A stretch of DNA of 64,000 nt from Otatea glauca (Eukaryota > Streptophyta > Magnoliopsida > Poales > Poaceae): the NCBI GenBank assembly GCA_036346275.1, contig CM070722.1, positions 26,435,336-26,499,335 of the forward strand. The letters are read 5' to 3'. A program made the position numbers and the translations under genes. The notes under the pieces were generated by a model. The model was not told the origin of the DNA, made no database searches, and was given only the letters and a program-made list of their open reading frames with translations. Of the stretch, positions 1-11,346 are shown piece after piece (positions within the stretch are counted from its first letter, which is position 1; each line of letters opens with the position of its first letter).

Positions 1-250
1 GACGCGCCGTCTCCTGGATCCCGGCCTCAAAAGAAGTCCTCCCGGTGGTGATGTAGATAGGACGGCTCGCCCTTGTCCTCTCCCGAGCGTAGACAGTGAT
101 CTTGACATCCCAGGCGATATCAAGTCCTGCCCGCACTACAGTGGTCCCCTGGTAAAGCGGCCTGTCGAAACCTCCGAGCAGCTGCATCATACGCCATAAC
201 TCAGCGGCAAATCCTCCAGTGTGCTCTCCATAGGTGTGGATCACCCTCAT
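1..250 (-). CDS. Extra ORF between primer site and gag of chromovirus A (partial)
   Basis: Reading down from an ATG at 250 the frame stays open for 83 codons to the window edge, so the protein is cut off. It begins MRVIHTYGEHTGGF, then has AELWRMMQLLGG, PLYQGTTVV, and further on VKITVYARE and RPIYITTGRTSF. It lies about 190 bases downstream of the primer binding site and upstream of where gag would begin, outside the standard gag-pol gene. The same ORF can be followed in element B at 23347-22615, broken by frameshifts, but I do not see it in element C. I recognise no domain and assign no function. The good codon structure and its presence in two copies of the family suggest a real accessory protein. 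Promoter and message would be those of the 5' LTR. Confidence 0.6.
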   Translation of the reverse strand, partial: MRVIHTYGEHTGGFAAELWRMMQLLGGFDRPLYQGTTVVRAGLDIAWDVKITVYARERTRASRPIYITTGRTSFEAGIQETAR

Positions 251-440
251 CTGCCAAAACAGACCTCGTTTAAATTAAACAGATATTAATAATAAGATTT
301 CAGCATAGATATGAAGCAAGAGAGAAAAGATAAGTCGAGATTTCATTGATATTCTTGCTCAAGTTGATTAAATTTTAGAAAGTAGTTTTATCTACCAAAC
401 ACAGCTAATCTAGTATAGGGTCAAGACCTACAGTCAGTAT

Positions 441-453
441 GGCTCTGATACCA
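441..453 (-). promoter_or_regulatory. Primer binding site of element A (initiator tRNA-Met)
   Basis: The minus strand reads TGGTATCAGAGCC, four bases inside the LTR edge. This matches the complement of the 3' end of plant initiator tRNA-Met, the usual primer of chromoviruses. It fixes the sense of element A as minus and makes the LTR at 458-4210 its 5' LTR. Confidence 0.9.
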
Positions 454-457
454 CCTC

Positions 458-3400
458 TATCGGGACCCGAATATGCCAATCCGGACCCTCTGTGTATTCT
501 GCACTAGTCCAGGATCGCGCTAGTGCACACAGGCTAAACAGGGTTAAAGTACCACAATCATACACAGCGGAATATTAATAAAGTACTTCAAACATGTATT
601 TAAATGAGTTGTGCGACCTTATGGTCTCCTTACATAGATCAGCCACGCAGGGCTTACATCATCAGAGTAAATAGAAATAACAGTGGAAAACAAATAAATG
701 TCGTGGAAGCCTTCATCTTGCCATAAGCAACCGACTGGGCTTGCCCCCTAATTGCCCGGATCCTCAATGTACTCCTCTTCCCACGCTGGTGTCGACTCCT
801 CCACTGATGTTGCGGTTGATAAGCAAGGAGGGGTGAGTACACAAGGCACTCAACTAGTAATGCACAGAATGCAGCGCTATTACTATATGCAAAGCTTATT
901 CCAAAGGATTGGCTTAATTGGTTCTTTTGCATCAAACAACATTTTTAAAGCAGTATCTTATTTAGATTAAAGCAGTGAAACAATTATAAATAATACTAAT
1001 TTCTTCAAATGGTTTTTCTTCGAAGATTGCCGGCACACAGCCTTACAAGTTCATTTTTAACACTGGCACACAGCCACCCTTTCCACATTTTGTTTTTCAA
1101 GATCTACCCCTTGACTCTAATGCCTGAGCAATGTCCAATACCGTGGACACGGCTATTCGAATAGATTATACACTCTGCAGAGGTTGTACATTTTACCCAC
1201 AAGATACAGCCGCTCACCATACAGGTGATTGTCCGTAACAAAGCCTTTCAGGAACCTCTACCTTAACCAAAGAACCACTCTGGTATTTCCTTCACTATCA
1301 CTTCCCTCACACAGAGCCGAAGTATAGGACAGGCCAATCACCGTTGGATGGGCACCAAGGCGTAGCACAGGTACGCTCCCCCGCACAGATACACCCCCGT
1401 GCACTGTCACCCTGAGGTATCAGAGGAAAGATATCAGAACCCTAATCAACTAGGTCTGTCCCATACCAGACATGTGGTTGTACGGGTGACTCAGATCAAA
1501 GGCTTGCAAGGTGAAGTCCTTAACTGAGCAAGGCAAACTCCCATCACTCAACAGTGGCACACAGCCCCAATGTGGCACACAGACTCACATCACTCTTCAA
1601 CCCATTACCACACAGGTCCACCTGGCACACAGCCTCTTGCCACTTGCCCAAGTCTAAAACATTTCCCACCCCGTTCATTATTGTGCAACACATGCTAGCA
1701 ATAACTCAACATCGGTACAAAACCACACAGGTCTCTGTACCTCAATCTCATCATGTGGCATCATCACACCACTTTCAAAATACATTCAATATTTCTTTAG
1801 TCAATATTGTAGCATTTTCCCGAAAGATCGTTCATAATTCGTTGCAAGGCTAAGCATCTACTCACGGTCTAGCCTCCCGTGTTGGCACAATATTAACATC
1901 CAACTAATACAATCAAACTTAGGGTGATAATGATTTAGGGCATTCAATCAATGATTTCAAGGTGGCGTAACAAAATGGGTTGATTAACTACATTATCCCA
2001 AATCAATTTAAATCCATTTTTATTTAATTTAGCATGCATAATTTCAAAGCAAAATACATTAAAAAAAACTGGGATCAAAATGGTCAAAGCATCACTTGCC
2101 TTCAAAGAGTTGCTGGTCGTGTTCTGAAACCTAGTCTTGAGCGACGAACTCTTTCTCGAAACCTTCCGGCAAATTTGCGTCTACGCGTACAAACAAGATA
2201 TGCAATAAATAACAAATACAGAAGACTAAATGACCTCAAAAATTAAAATAAAATTCACCATGAAATATATCACAATTTTATGAATTTTTACAAATTATGA
2301 ATCACCCAAATCCGAGTTAAAATGCAAAAGTTATAGCCGTTTGAAGTTTGAATAAAATCTGAAAATACAGAAATTAGAAAATCCGATTTTCCGAATTATT
2401 TTTATACTGAAAAGTCGCATTTATGACATCAGCATCGCATCATGATGACGTCTGCACAGAAAAGAGTTTCGGTCGAAATATTGTTCTGGAGAAACGACGT
2501 CAACTGACACGGGGCATGCTCTGGGGCTGCCACATCACCTCGGTCCATGGACTGGGTCCACGACCGGGCTTTGGTTCACCGTGGACTTGCAACACTGTGC
2601 TCGTGCATGGGTTGATGCAAGCCGTGGCGTCGGCGACGATGCCCAACCAATCCCGACGCGACACGCGGCAACATCCAGACCGTTCGCTCAACCAACGGTC
2701 AGATCTCACTCCCGCACGGCTCAGCGACGCCTCGGAGATCGTGCGCCACGCGTCAGCCATCCATCGGTTCTCACAGATCCAACGGTCGCATCCACGCGCA
2801 CTGGCGACGCTTCGATATCCGCGCAGACACGTGGCGGGATCGCAACGGTCCGTTTGGAATCAACGGCTGAGATCTGGTCATTGCCTCAGTCAATATGCGC
2901 ATGCGTCCGCACGTGATTCGGAGCGGGCTCGGCGCAATCTCAGCCGCACGTTCAAGAATGAACGGTGTCGATTCAATCGGCAACGCAGCCAACGACCGAC
3001 GATGTACGCATCACAGCCGCGCATCTACGATCGAACGTCTACGGCTAAACTACGCGACAACACTTAGATCTCTACCGCACAGATCCGATCCAACGGTGCA
3101 CGTTATCCGAGCGGTTTACTTATCAACCGAGCGACGCGGCGCTATCCTACGCGTCCAAAGATGATCCAAGGGTCCATATTAAATCTAACCACAAAACCCT
3201 AGATCTAATCCCTACCGCACATAACAAGATCTACGGTCACGAATCAATCTAAACGTAAAAAGTGGTGGAGGCGACGTGGACTCACCGCAGCGGTTGGATG
3301 GCAATCGGGCGGTTGAAGGAGTTCCGCGAGGTCGACGGTGTCGCGGAAGAAGAGGTTGCCGAAGCTGGGGAAGGCAACGTAGTCGACGGCGTTTCGGTGA

Positions 3401-4210
3401 TTCCCCGGCGAGAAGATCTGGCGTGATCGACGCGTCTCGGCGAGAGCGATACCCTGGTGGCCTCGGCGACGGCGGAGATGGACCGGTGATGGTGAAACTA
3501 AGCAAAAACAGCGGCGGGACAAAGCGGCTATTACGGCAAGCAAAAGCGTGCGCTAGGGAGAGCCTCGGTGTGCGTACGAGGGGGCAAAAGACGCGGCGTT
3601 GAGTCCTCTGTATAACGCGCTCACCAACGTGGCTTAAAGGGCCTCGACGTGCGCGAAACTGCCGACGGTAATCACGGCCATCAAAGTCCACGTCCCTCCA
3701 GCGATCTCGCAGAGACGAAGCGATGTGGCGAAATCCTGAGCGTCCGCGTGCAGCGATCCAACGGGTGAGGCGGCGAAGCGACGTGGTGATTTCTCGACTG
3801 CACGATGCTGATCCAACGGTGAAAAACAGCGGCGGCTAGGGTTTTAGCGGGGCGGGTTGTGCGGGCCGACGACACGAGCTGGGCCGGACCGAAGGTTTCG
3901 GCCCAAACACTATTCCGCGGATTTTAATTCCTTTTCGAATAGAAATAATTCGAGAAAATAGTTTTCGCCAAAGAAAATAGTAAAAATATCAGAAAAATTC
4001 CAAACAAATTCTGGAAAATACTTTGAGACATTTGGAACTCAAATAAAATATTTTCAATAAAACTTTGCATCAAATTTTGCATGAACTTAATTGAGTTCAT
4101 GAAAGGTCAGAAATGAACAAATCCAATTTAAATTCTAATAAATTCTCAAAAATTCTAAAAATTAAAAAATACAGCAAAATTTAAATTAGAGCAAATTTTA
4201 GGGTGTTACA
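458..4210 (-). mobile_element. 5' LTR of chromovirus element A
   Basis: A 3.75-kb LTR, plus strand starting TATCGGGACCCG (first G of the usual TGTCGGG changed to A) and ending GGGTGTTACA. It aligns along its length with the two LTRs of element B. The order is an AT-rich section, a section with repeated TGGCACACAG (about 1029-1640), another AT-rich section, a GC-rich section (about 2420-3880) and an AT-rich end. ORFs in the GC-rich section are not conserved in frame between LTR copies, so I do not call genes. A TATA-like string on the minus strand near 3610 sits where element C has a clear TATA box. The adjoining 4211-4215 (ATTTC) would be the target duplication; its partner is outside the window. 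Confidence 0.88.
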
Positions 4211-4558
4211 ATTTCATAGTGCCATTTCTTGTTATTTTTCATCGCTAATGCTACATACTGTGCTACTAATCATATATATTTGAGATATATATATATGCAA
4301 AAAATGTTATCTTGCATGAAAACATAACTTTTTTGGTACTTTTCATACCAAACCACTCATTTGAAGAGGTCTGCTCCTGAACCGGCAAATCGACGGGTTA
4401 CGAAGATCATTTCTATGAGCTTTAGGTGACCAAGACATCTTTAAATCCCAATTTGGAGGCTCCCATGATGATGCTCTAGTCGAGACGATCGAAACACACA
4501 TATCATTTGCCAAGTTCGGAGTTTGGATAGAAAAGTTCTGATAGAAATACTGAGCCTC
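4211..4558. other. Old sequence between two LTRs, no gene
   Basis: AT-rich DNA with a short (AT)n tract near 4275-4295. It appears continuous with 7713 onward, since the solo LTR between them is bracketed by a near-matching 5-bp duplication. I see no coding potential or RNA gene. Confidence 0.5.
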
Positions 4559-7500
4559 TGTCGGGACCCGAATATGCAAATCCAGACTCTCTGTGTATTC
4601 TGCACTAGTCTAGGATCACGCTAGTGCACACAGTCTCAACTTAGATTAATACCATAATCATACACAGTGGAAAACAGAAATAAAGACTTCATCTATTTAA
4701 ATATAACCTGTTGAATGACCTTATGATCCACCTTACATAAATACGCCACACAAGGCTAGACTAAGAAATAAATAAAATTGTAGCGAAAATAAATTATTCA
4801 TAGCAACCCTTCAATTTGCCACATGCAACTGACAAGGTTTGCACCCTAGTTGATCGTCTCCCCCTGGAACTCCTCTTCGTAAGTAGGTGTAGACTGTTCT
4901 CCAACTGGTGATTTGTTATTGCAAAGGATGAGTACATAAAGCACTCAAAAAGTTATGCACAGAATGCAATTCTATTATACTATATGCTTAGCTTATTCCA
5001 AATGAATGGTTGAATTGGTTATTTTGCAATAAAGAAGTATTTACAAAAGAATAACATAAATAGATTGAAATAACAGTAAAATAAATAATAACAATAATAA
5101 ATTTCTCAGTTATTTCTCAAATGACCTGACTCACAACCTTAAATAAATTTTCATACTTCCATAGGCACACTGTCTCCAATCCCATGTTTATTTTATTAAA
5201 AAACCCTTAACTGTAATCCTCGAGCATTGCTTAATACTGCGAGCATGGCTATTCGAATAAGTTTGACACTCTGCAGAGGTTATACACTTTACCCATAAGA
5301 TACAATCATAACACTACAAAGGCGAGTGATCATAACAAAGTCTTTATAATTGTCTGCCTAAACACAGTACTGCCCGCTGAGGTTGCAATACTGAAGGGAC
5401 TGGTTACCACTATTAGGGCCCTATCTTGCACCATGTGAGTCTACCCGTGCACCAGGAACCCACACCACCACAACAGTACCAAAATCTAGATATTACAAAT
5501 TAATCAGCTAGATCTGTCCTATACCAGACATGTGGTTGTATGATTGACTCAGTTCAAATGCTTGCAAGGTTAAGTGCTTAATTGACCAAGGCAGGACTTC
5601 CCGAAAACTCACAACAACTATTATCCATACCATCAACTTTCATTTGTTTGAAAAAACAACAATGCGACCACCCAAATACCACATTGGCCCACCATAAATC
5701 ATAACTCTTACCACTTATCTCAGTCTAAATCATTTTATCACCCAAGTTGTTTACCATGCACCACGTTCCATCAACAATATGAACAACATTGTCTGACAAT
5801 ACCTGACACATCTTTTCATAAACATATTCCATATTTCATTAAGCCAGATTGACTTTGCATACATAAAATGATATCAATAACTCCTTGCATGGCTAAGCAA
5901 ACTATTCGCGTTCTAGCTAATCCACATTGGCAAATAATAGTTACCATCTAATAAAGAACCTTACTAGGGTGACAAATGAATCATGGCATACAAATGACAA
6001 GGTTGACATAAGTTCAATTAGGTTGAATAATTAATCCTAAATTAATTGAAACAATTATATATTGCATTAGCATGCAATAGTTTAAAATAATATAACTTTT
6101 AAAACATGGGCTCAACATGATCAAAGAACAACTTGCCTTCAAAAAGTTTTTGATCCTGCTCTGTACATTGCTCTTGAGTTGGCTCCTCGCTCACGAACAC
6201 CTCAGGTGTTTCAACGTCTACGCGAACGATTAAAGAAAGAAATAAATACCAATAATAGAGAGTAAACTAAACTCCAAAAATTAAATAAAATTCAACATTA
6301 AATAAGCTCAATTTTACAAATTTTTAAAAACTGGAATCACCTCAATCGGAGCTCGTATGAGGGAGAACATGTTTTCTAAAGTTTTGAATAAATAAGAAAA
6401 TCAGAAAAAAGAAAATTCGAATTAATTGAATTATTTTACTACTAGAAAATAAGATTTATGATGTCATGCTGACGTCTCTACTGAAAAACCGAATTAAAAT
6501 AAATTAGAAAAACCCTATTAGGCTAACAGGTGGGCCTAGTGGTTCATAGACCCAGTCCACGGGGCGACGCTGACGCCAGCAATGATGTTATGACTGACAT
6601 TAGTGGGAACGCGCGGTGCAACACGAGCGCAACACATGGCAAACGCAGAATTGGCCACTACATAGTGCAATCTGGACCATCCGTGAGGGATCAGACGGTC
6701 ATAGTTGACCGCGACGACGACAACGATGGCGACTACATGGCATGTCCCGGTGCTTGCCACTTGGCACTATCTGGATAGCACGTACCCGATTGAACGGCTA
6801 AGACGCGATGGATTCGGCGGCAATGAGTGCGACTGCGAAGTTGACACATGGCTCAATTCATGGCCGCACACGTTGGATCGGACGGTTATGGAGGCAGCTA
6901 GAGACAACGACGGAGGTCGGCCGCACAATCTATCGGAGCAGGAGAAGACGACCTAGACAGCGGCGAAAACTCAAAGAACTCAACTCGGGTTTGTGCGAAT
7001 CCGATAGAGCTCGAGACGAAACTCAAAGAACTCAACTCGGGTTTGTGCGGATTCGATAGAGCTCGAGACGACACACTCACCGGTGCCCTTGGTCACCGCA
7101 GAGGAGACTTGACGCTGGTGGAACCTTGCAAAAATCGTGGCGGTGCTGCTCTTCACTCCAACGAGTTATTACGACAGCTAGGGCATGTCTCGGGCAACAA
7201 GATGTGAAGCGAAATATGCGGCTCGAGACGGTGATCCTTAGGAGACGTGCGTCGCAATAAATAGCATCAGCTTCCATGCAAAAATCGAAAAACTAAACCT
7301 ACGTGGCGGCACAGTCCGAGACGAACTCGGCAAAGAAAGCTAGGGTTTACGGCATTGGGCTAGTGCGGCACGTAGGATTCGGCTGGGCCCACATGGATTT
7401 CGTCCAAAACTATTCAAAAATGTTTTTCTAAATATTTTCTAATTAAAATAATTCCAGAAAATAGATATAGCCAAAATAAATAGCAAAAATCCCCAAAATA

Positions 7501-7712
7501 TTCTAGAAACATTCTGAAAAATATTTTAGGGCATTTGGAACTCAAATAAAATATTTTCAAGAAAATTTTATTTAAACTTTTCAAATATTTAAATAACTTT
7601 AACAAAAAGCTTAATTCAAATAAATTCCAAATAGTTTAAATAAATTCCAAAAATATCACAAAATTATAAAATACACAATAAATCCATAAAATGAAAATTT
7701 TAGAATGTTACA
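4559..7712 (-). mobile_element. Solo LTR related to the chromovirus LTRs
   Basis: It begins TGTCGGGACCCGAATATGC and ends GAATGTTACA, 3154 bp, with the same order of sections as the A and B LTRs but clearly diverged from them. No primer site or polypurine tract adjoins either end. The flanks GCCTC (4554-4558) and GCCTT (7713-7717) form a 5-bp target duplication with one mismatch. A complete LTR with no internal region inside one duplication is the usual product of recombination between an element's two LTRs. By homology with A and B its sense is minus. Confidence 0.85.
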
Positions 7713-9230
7713 GCCTTCAACAGGGTGGTGACATGAAGACGTGGACAACTAATGTGTGCATACCAATTTCTAAGAATAAATCTACCGTGAGACCTAAAAT
7801 TGAGTAGAGAAACTTATTCTCTTCCTTTTGGATACTTCCACGTAATTCTTGAAGAGAGGAAAGCCAAAGAGATAAGGAAATTAGTAGATTCCATATTTGC
7901 CACATCAACAAACAGGACATCATATGTTTGTCATCTTGGAACGTGATTTTGGTGACAGAAATGGTTTCAAATCAAAAAAATCATAAGTACAAAATTTTTG
8001 ATCACTTCGAGTAGTCCAATTTTTGTCTTCATTGTCTAATTTGGATTTCGGATGTAGGAGATATGGGCTCTGCAATTAAGGCTGCATAGAGAATTAGAGT
8101 TCACAACAGAGTCAAGTTTCATGACAGATTTGAAAACAAATGCGACGTTCTCAAAAATTCTCCACAAATATAAAGTTTAAGATATCTTCGTTATGTAAAC
8201 ATGGAATCAAAGATCACTCAATTTGGAGTTTGGTCAACCAAGATACGGCATTCAGTATGTTTGCTATGCAGAAGGAATGACCAAACTTACTTGAAATCGA
8301 AGGTGATTCTGAATTCAAACTTTTCAAACCAGTTGTTTCCAACTCCATCGCATCCAAGCCACGACCCTCTAGATCCTTGGCCTTTAAATAGGATCCTAGG
8401 GGCTCTCTCTTCAAAGCATCCAATTTTCGAGTTCTTCCCTTGTGCTCGGGCGAGGCCAGAGCAATGTTCCACAATGCAATTAGATATTGATTAGAGACGA
8501 TTATAATTAGCCTCTATAAGTAGAGGAGGCTCTAATAAGAGATGGTTCTACTTAGTGCCGGGATCTGAAGTGTCTATCTAGAAGGCTATCAAGATTGGTC
8601 CTTTTAATCTTCTTGGTTGTAAGCATTTATGTGTAGTTCCTCTATTTTTTATGTTTTGTTACCATGGTTATTATATATTTGTTATCTATGATCATCCTAT
8701 TGTGTGCCTTTTTGATATCATGCTTATTTCTCAGTTGGTAATAGGAATTCATGATTATCGATTGTTTAGCCCAAAGTTTAGACGTGGTGTTTACATCTAG
8801 CGAGTAGAACTATATTAAGTTGTGCAGGACTTGATGTGCTAAAATTAACCTTATCATGTGACAAGTGAACCGGTGAAAAAGTTGGTATTGGACTGTAGGG
8901 TGAGAACCGCCATAGTGATTGATCAAGCATCTTATTCTTCCACTAATTTAGCATTGCCACCTTTGATCCTAGTTCTCACATCCTAACACTAGTTTGATCT
9001 TTCTAGTTTTTAGGCTAATTGCTCTGTGCCTAGCTATCATTTTACTGAAGTTAGATGATTTTTAGATCATTGAACCCTAGACGAAGTTAGATGATTTTTA
9101 GATCATTGAACCCTAGACGAAGTCAGGCTATTTTCGGTGGATACGATAACCTTGGAATACTCTAGGTAAAAAGCTACAATTGACCCGTGTGCTTGTTGTT
9201 ACATCTAAACGTGCATATCTCGTCAACATA
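7713..9230 (+). repeat. Decayed LTR-like relic
   Basis: Non-coding sequence with a TATA-like CCTTTAAATAGG at about 8379-8390, followed by the U/C-rich, low-coding texture of an LTR R-U5 region. The phrase around 9150-9205 (TTGGAATACTCTAGGT, then AAAGCTACAATTG) recalls the ends of grass Ty3/gypsy LTRs. I could not find a matching second LTR, primer site or polypurine tract in the window, so the family and exact borders are uncertain. It was probably the target of the 4559-7712 insertion. Confidence 0.35.
9047..9118 (+). repeat. 36-bp perfect tandem duplication
   Basis: Two head-to-tail copies (9047-9082 and 9083-9118), each starting GAAGTTAGATGATTTTTAG, followed by a diverging third start GAAGTCAGG. 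The exact identity suggests a recent local slippage or duplication inside an otherwise old sequence. Confidence 0.9.
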
Positions 9231-9627
9231 ATCCAGATGGCACCTAGTTATTCTAGTGGACAATTATGTTTTAATTCCGACCATAAATTATTGTTATAAT
9301 TATTTTCATCTATTAAGTTAATAGTTTTAGGTTCTGAAGAACATATCTACTACTTGAAAAATGTAACAATTTCAATTGAAACTGTGGAAAATACAACCTA
9401 TAATCCAGTACAAGCCATGTGCCACAACAATAGCTATATCTGAGATAACTAAATAGTAAATACTCCCTATGATCTAATTAATTTAGATGTTGTTTTAGCT
9501 CTACGCACGTGGAACAAAAAAGACAAGAATCTGCAAGCTAACACTAATTTACCAAAACGTCATCTAAACTATTCGTGGGCATGAATAAGTTCAGTCATGC
9601 TTGAATGCAGTTTAGAAGGGCCATAGG
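9231..9627. other. No gene seen
   Basis: AT-rich intergenic DNA with no conserved ORF, LTR edge or RNA gene that I can recognise. Confidence 0.4.
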
Positions 9628-9997
9628 CAAGGATTCAAAAACCGGTTACTGAAAAAATAGTGGACCCAAGTCGATACCGGTTATCAGCAGCAACCGATTT
9701 TCTACTAGATGGTTTCAATTATTAAATTTAAACTCAAAATTTGAAGTTATCAGTTTTAGGACATTTACCGTCCAATTTGATCGATTCGTAGCCAGTTACT
9801 GCTCAGAATTACTATTCATCAATTCAAATTCAAAACTCTCTTATTTTCTTGAATTTTTAACACCAAACATTATATATAAACGGGTACTAGCTAAATAAAT
9901 AAAAAAATGGGTCAAAACAACGTAGCAATACCAGTTGCTGCCGGTACCCAATGGTATGGCCGGTAACCGACAGTAACCGCCTATATTTTTATCACTG
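9628..9997. mobile_element. Probable non-autonomous hAT-type MITE
   Basis: A 370-bp AT-rich segment with imperfect terminal inverted repeats: the left end reads CAAGGATTCAAAAACCGGTT, and the right end read on the minus strand gives CAGTGATAAAAATATAGGCG followed by GTTACTG. Inside are further inverted copies of the CCGGTTAC / GTAACCG core. The 8-bp flanks GCCATAGG (9620-9627) and GTCATACG (9998-10005) match at 6 of 8 positions, the duplication length of hAT transposons. It has no ORF, so it would depend on a transposase supplied elsewhere. The lineage is inferred from these features only. Confidence 0.6.
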
Positions 9998-10459
9998 GTC
10001 ATACGTTGTCTTAGTTAGCATATATGACATGTTTTTTGTACGTATAATCTTTCCAGCTCAAACATTGAAACATGGAAGTGATAAGATATAACTAATTAAG
10101 TATATTTTACCGAAGAAGATCGGATTTTGAACGATGTGCAGCACAATGGTGGCATATCTGAATAAATAGGATATTCCTCTAAAAAGAGATAAACTTATTA
10201 TATTTGGATGATAATCTGTTTTTTTTTGTCGTAGTTAACTTATCGTACTCATAATTTACTTGGATCGTCTTCGCCGGATTAAACTCCATCTTATCCTCAT
10301 CTCACTATAACTGCAGACAGGAGCTACATCCTGAGAGACCATGTGGCGGTCTATCTATATTTGTGATGAGTAATTAACTGTATTTGAGAATTTGGTGCTT
10401 AGTATTGAGTTTGATATGAGCTTACTTTGTCATGGGCAATTTGGTTTGAGAGATATTAG
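9998..10459. other. No gene seen
   Basis: AT-rich intergenic DNA between the MITE and the minisatellite; no ORF, RNA gene or LTR edge recognised. Confidence 0.4.
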
Positions 10460-11346
10460 TCTTATCCAGAGTGGTCATGGCCTTGTCCAGAGTGGTCATA
10501 ACTTTGTCTTAAGTGGTCGTGGCTTCACCACTAAGTTGGTCATGATGCTCCTAGAGAGGTCGTACTCCTAGAGAGATCGTTTCCAAGAGTGATCCTTTCT
10601 AGATTGGTCGTGGCCTTTGTGACCTCTAGGATGGTTATTTCCTAGAGAGGTCGTCCCCTAGAGTGGTCCTTCGTAGAGTGATCGTGGACTTTGTGACCTC
10701 TAGGGTAGTCGATCGTGTCCTAAAATAGTCATGGACTTTGTGACCTTTAGAGTGGTTGTTTTCCTAAAGTGGTCGTGACCTCTAGAGTGGGCGTCATGGC
10801 CTTTGTGACCTCTAGGGTGGTCATTACCGAGAGTGGTGGTGATCTCTATAGGAGTGGTCCTGACTTTCATGTGAGTGGTCTTTAGTAGTCGTGACCTCTA
10901 TAGGAGTGGTCTAGACCTCTGTCAGGACCTTTATAAGAGTGGTCGTGACCACTGTAGGAGTGGTCTAGATCTCTAAGAACCTCTGTAAGAGTGGTCGTGA
11001 CCGCTGTGTGAGTGGTCTAGATCTCTAAGAATCCCTGTAAGAGTGATCGTGACCACTATGGGAGTGATCTAGCCCTCTAAAGACCACTAAGGAAGTAGTC
11101 GTGACCTCTATGAGAGTGTGTAGACCACTGTATGAGTGACCTTGACCTCAAAGGACCACTAGGGAAGTGGTCGTGACCTCTGATGGAGTGGTTAAGACCA
11201 CTGACCTCTACGAACTACTTGGTAAGTGGTCGTGACATCTGTAAGAGTTGTTTGGAGTGGTCTTGACCACTAAGGGAGTGGTTGTGACCTTTGTAAAAGT
11301 GGTCACAGCCAAGAGTGACTTTGAGTGGTCACTGCCAAAAGTGGTC
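10460..11346 (+). repeat. Degenerate minisatellite with GTGGTCGTGACC core
   Basis: About 890 bp built from variants of GAGTGGTCGTGACCTCT. The core recurs every 52 bp at 10939, 10991, 11043 and 11095, then at looser spacing (11167, 11226). Many units contain near-palindromes such as GTGGTC-GT-GACCAC, so single strands could form short hairpins. The array stops exactly at the TG of LTR1 of element D, so D inserted into it; its other side is not repeat-like. There is no coding frame through it. It may be part of a larger DNA transposon end, but that is not shown. Confidence 0.8.

Noticed and set aside
441..453. A tRNA gene fragment (GCTCTGATACCA)
   Set aside because: It is only the primer binding site read on the other strand; no cloverleaf arms are present.
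3212..3691. Open frames on both strands in the GC-rich section of LTR A
   Set aside because: The frames are not kept in the two B LTRs and the predicted proteins are Arg/Pro-rich low-complexity sequence.
7414..7605. AT-rich minus-strand ORF with Lys/Phe/Leu-rich product
   Set aside because: It lies in the AT-rich end of the solo LTR at 4559-7712 and reflects base composition.
10460..11346. Possible CRISPR-like direct repeats
   Set aside because: Repeats and spacers have no fixed lengths, all segments are related to each other, and the setting is a plant genome; it is a minisatellite.
4211..11346. A host gene between the first LTRs and element D
   Set aside because: I looked on both strands for splice-bounded frames or known domains and found none; the only structures are repeats and relics.
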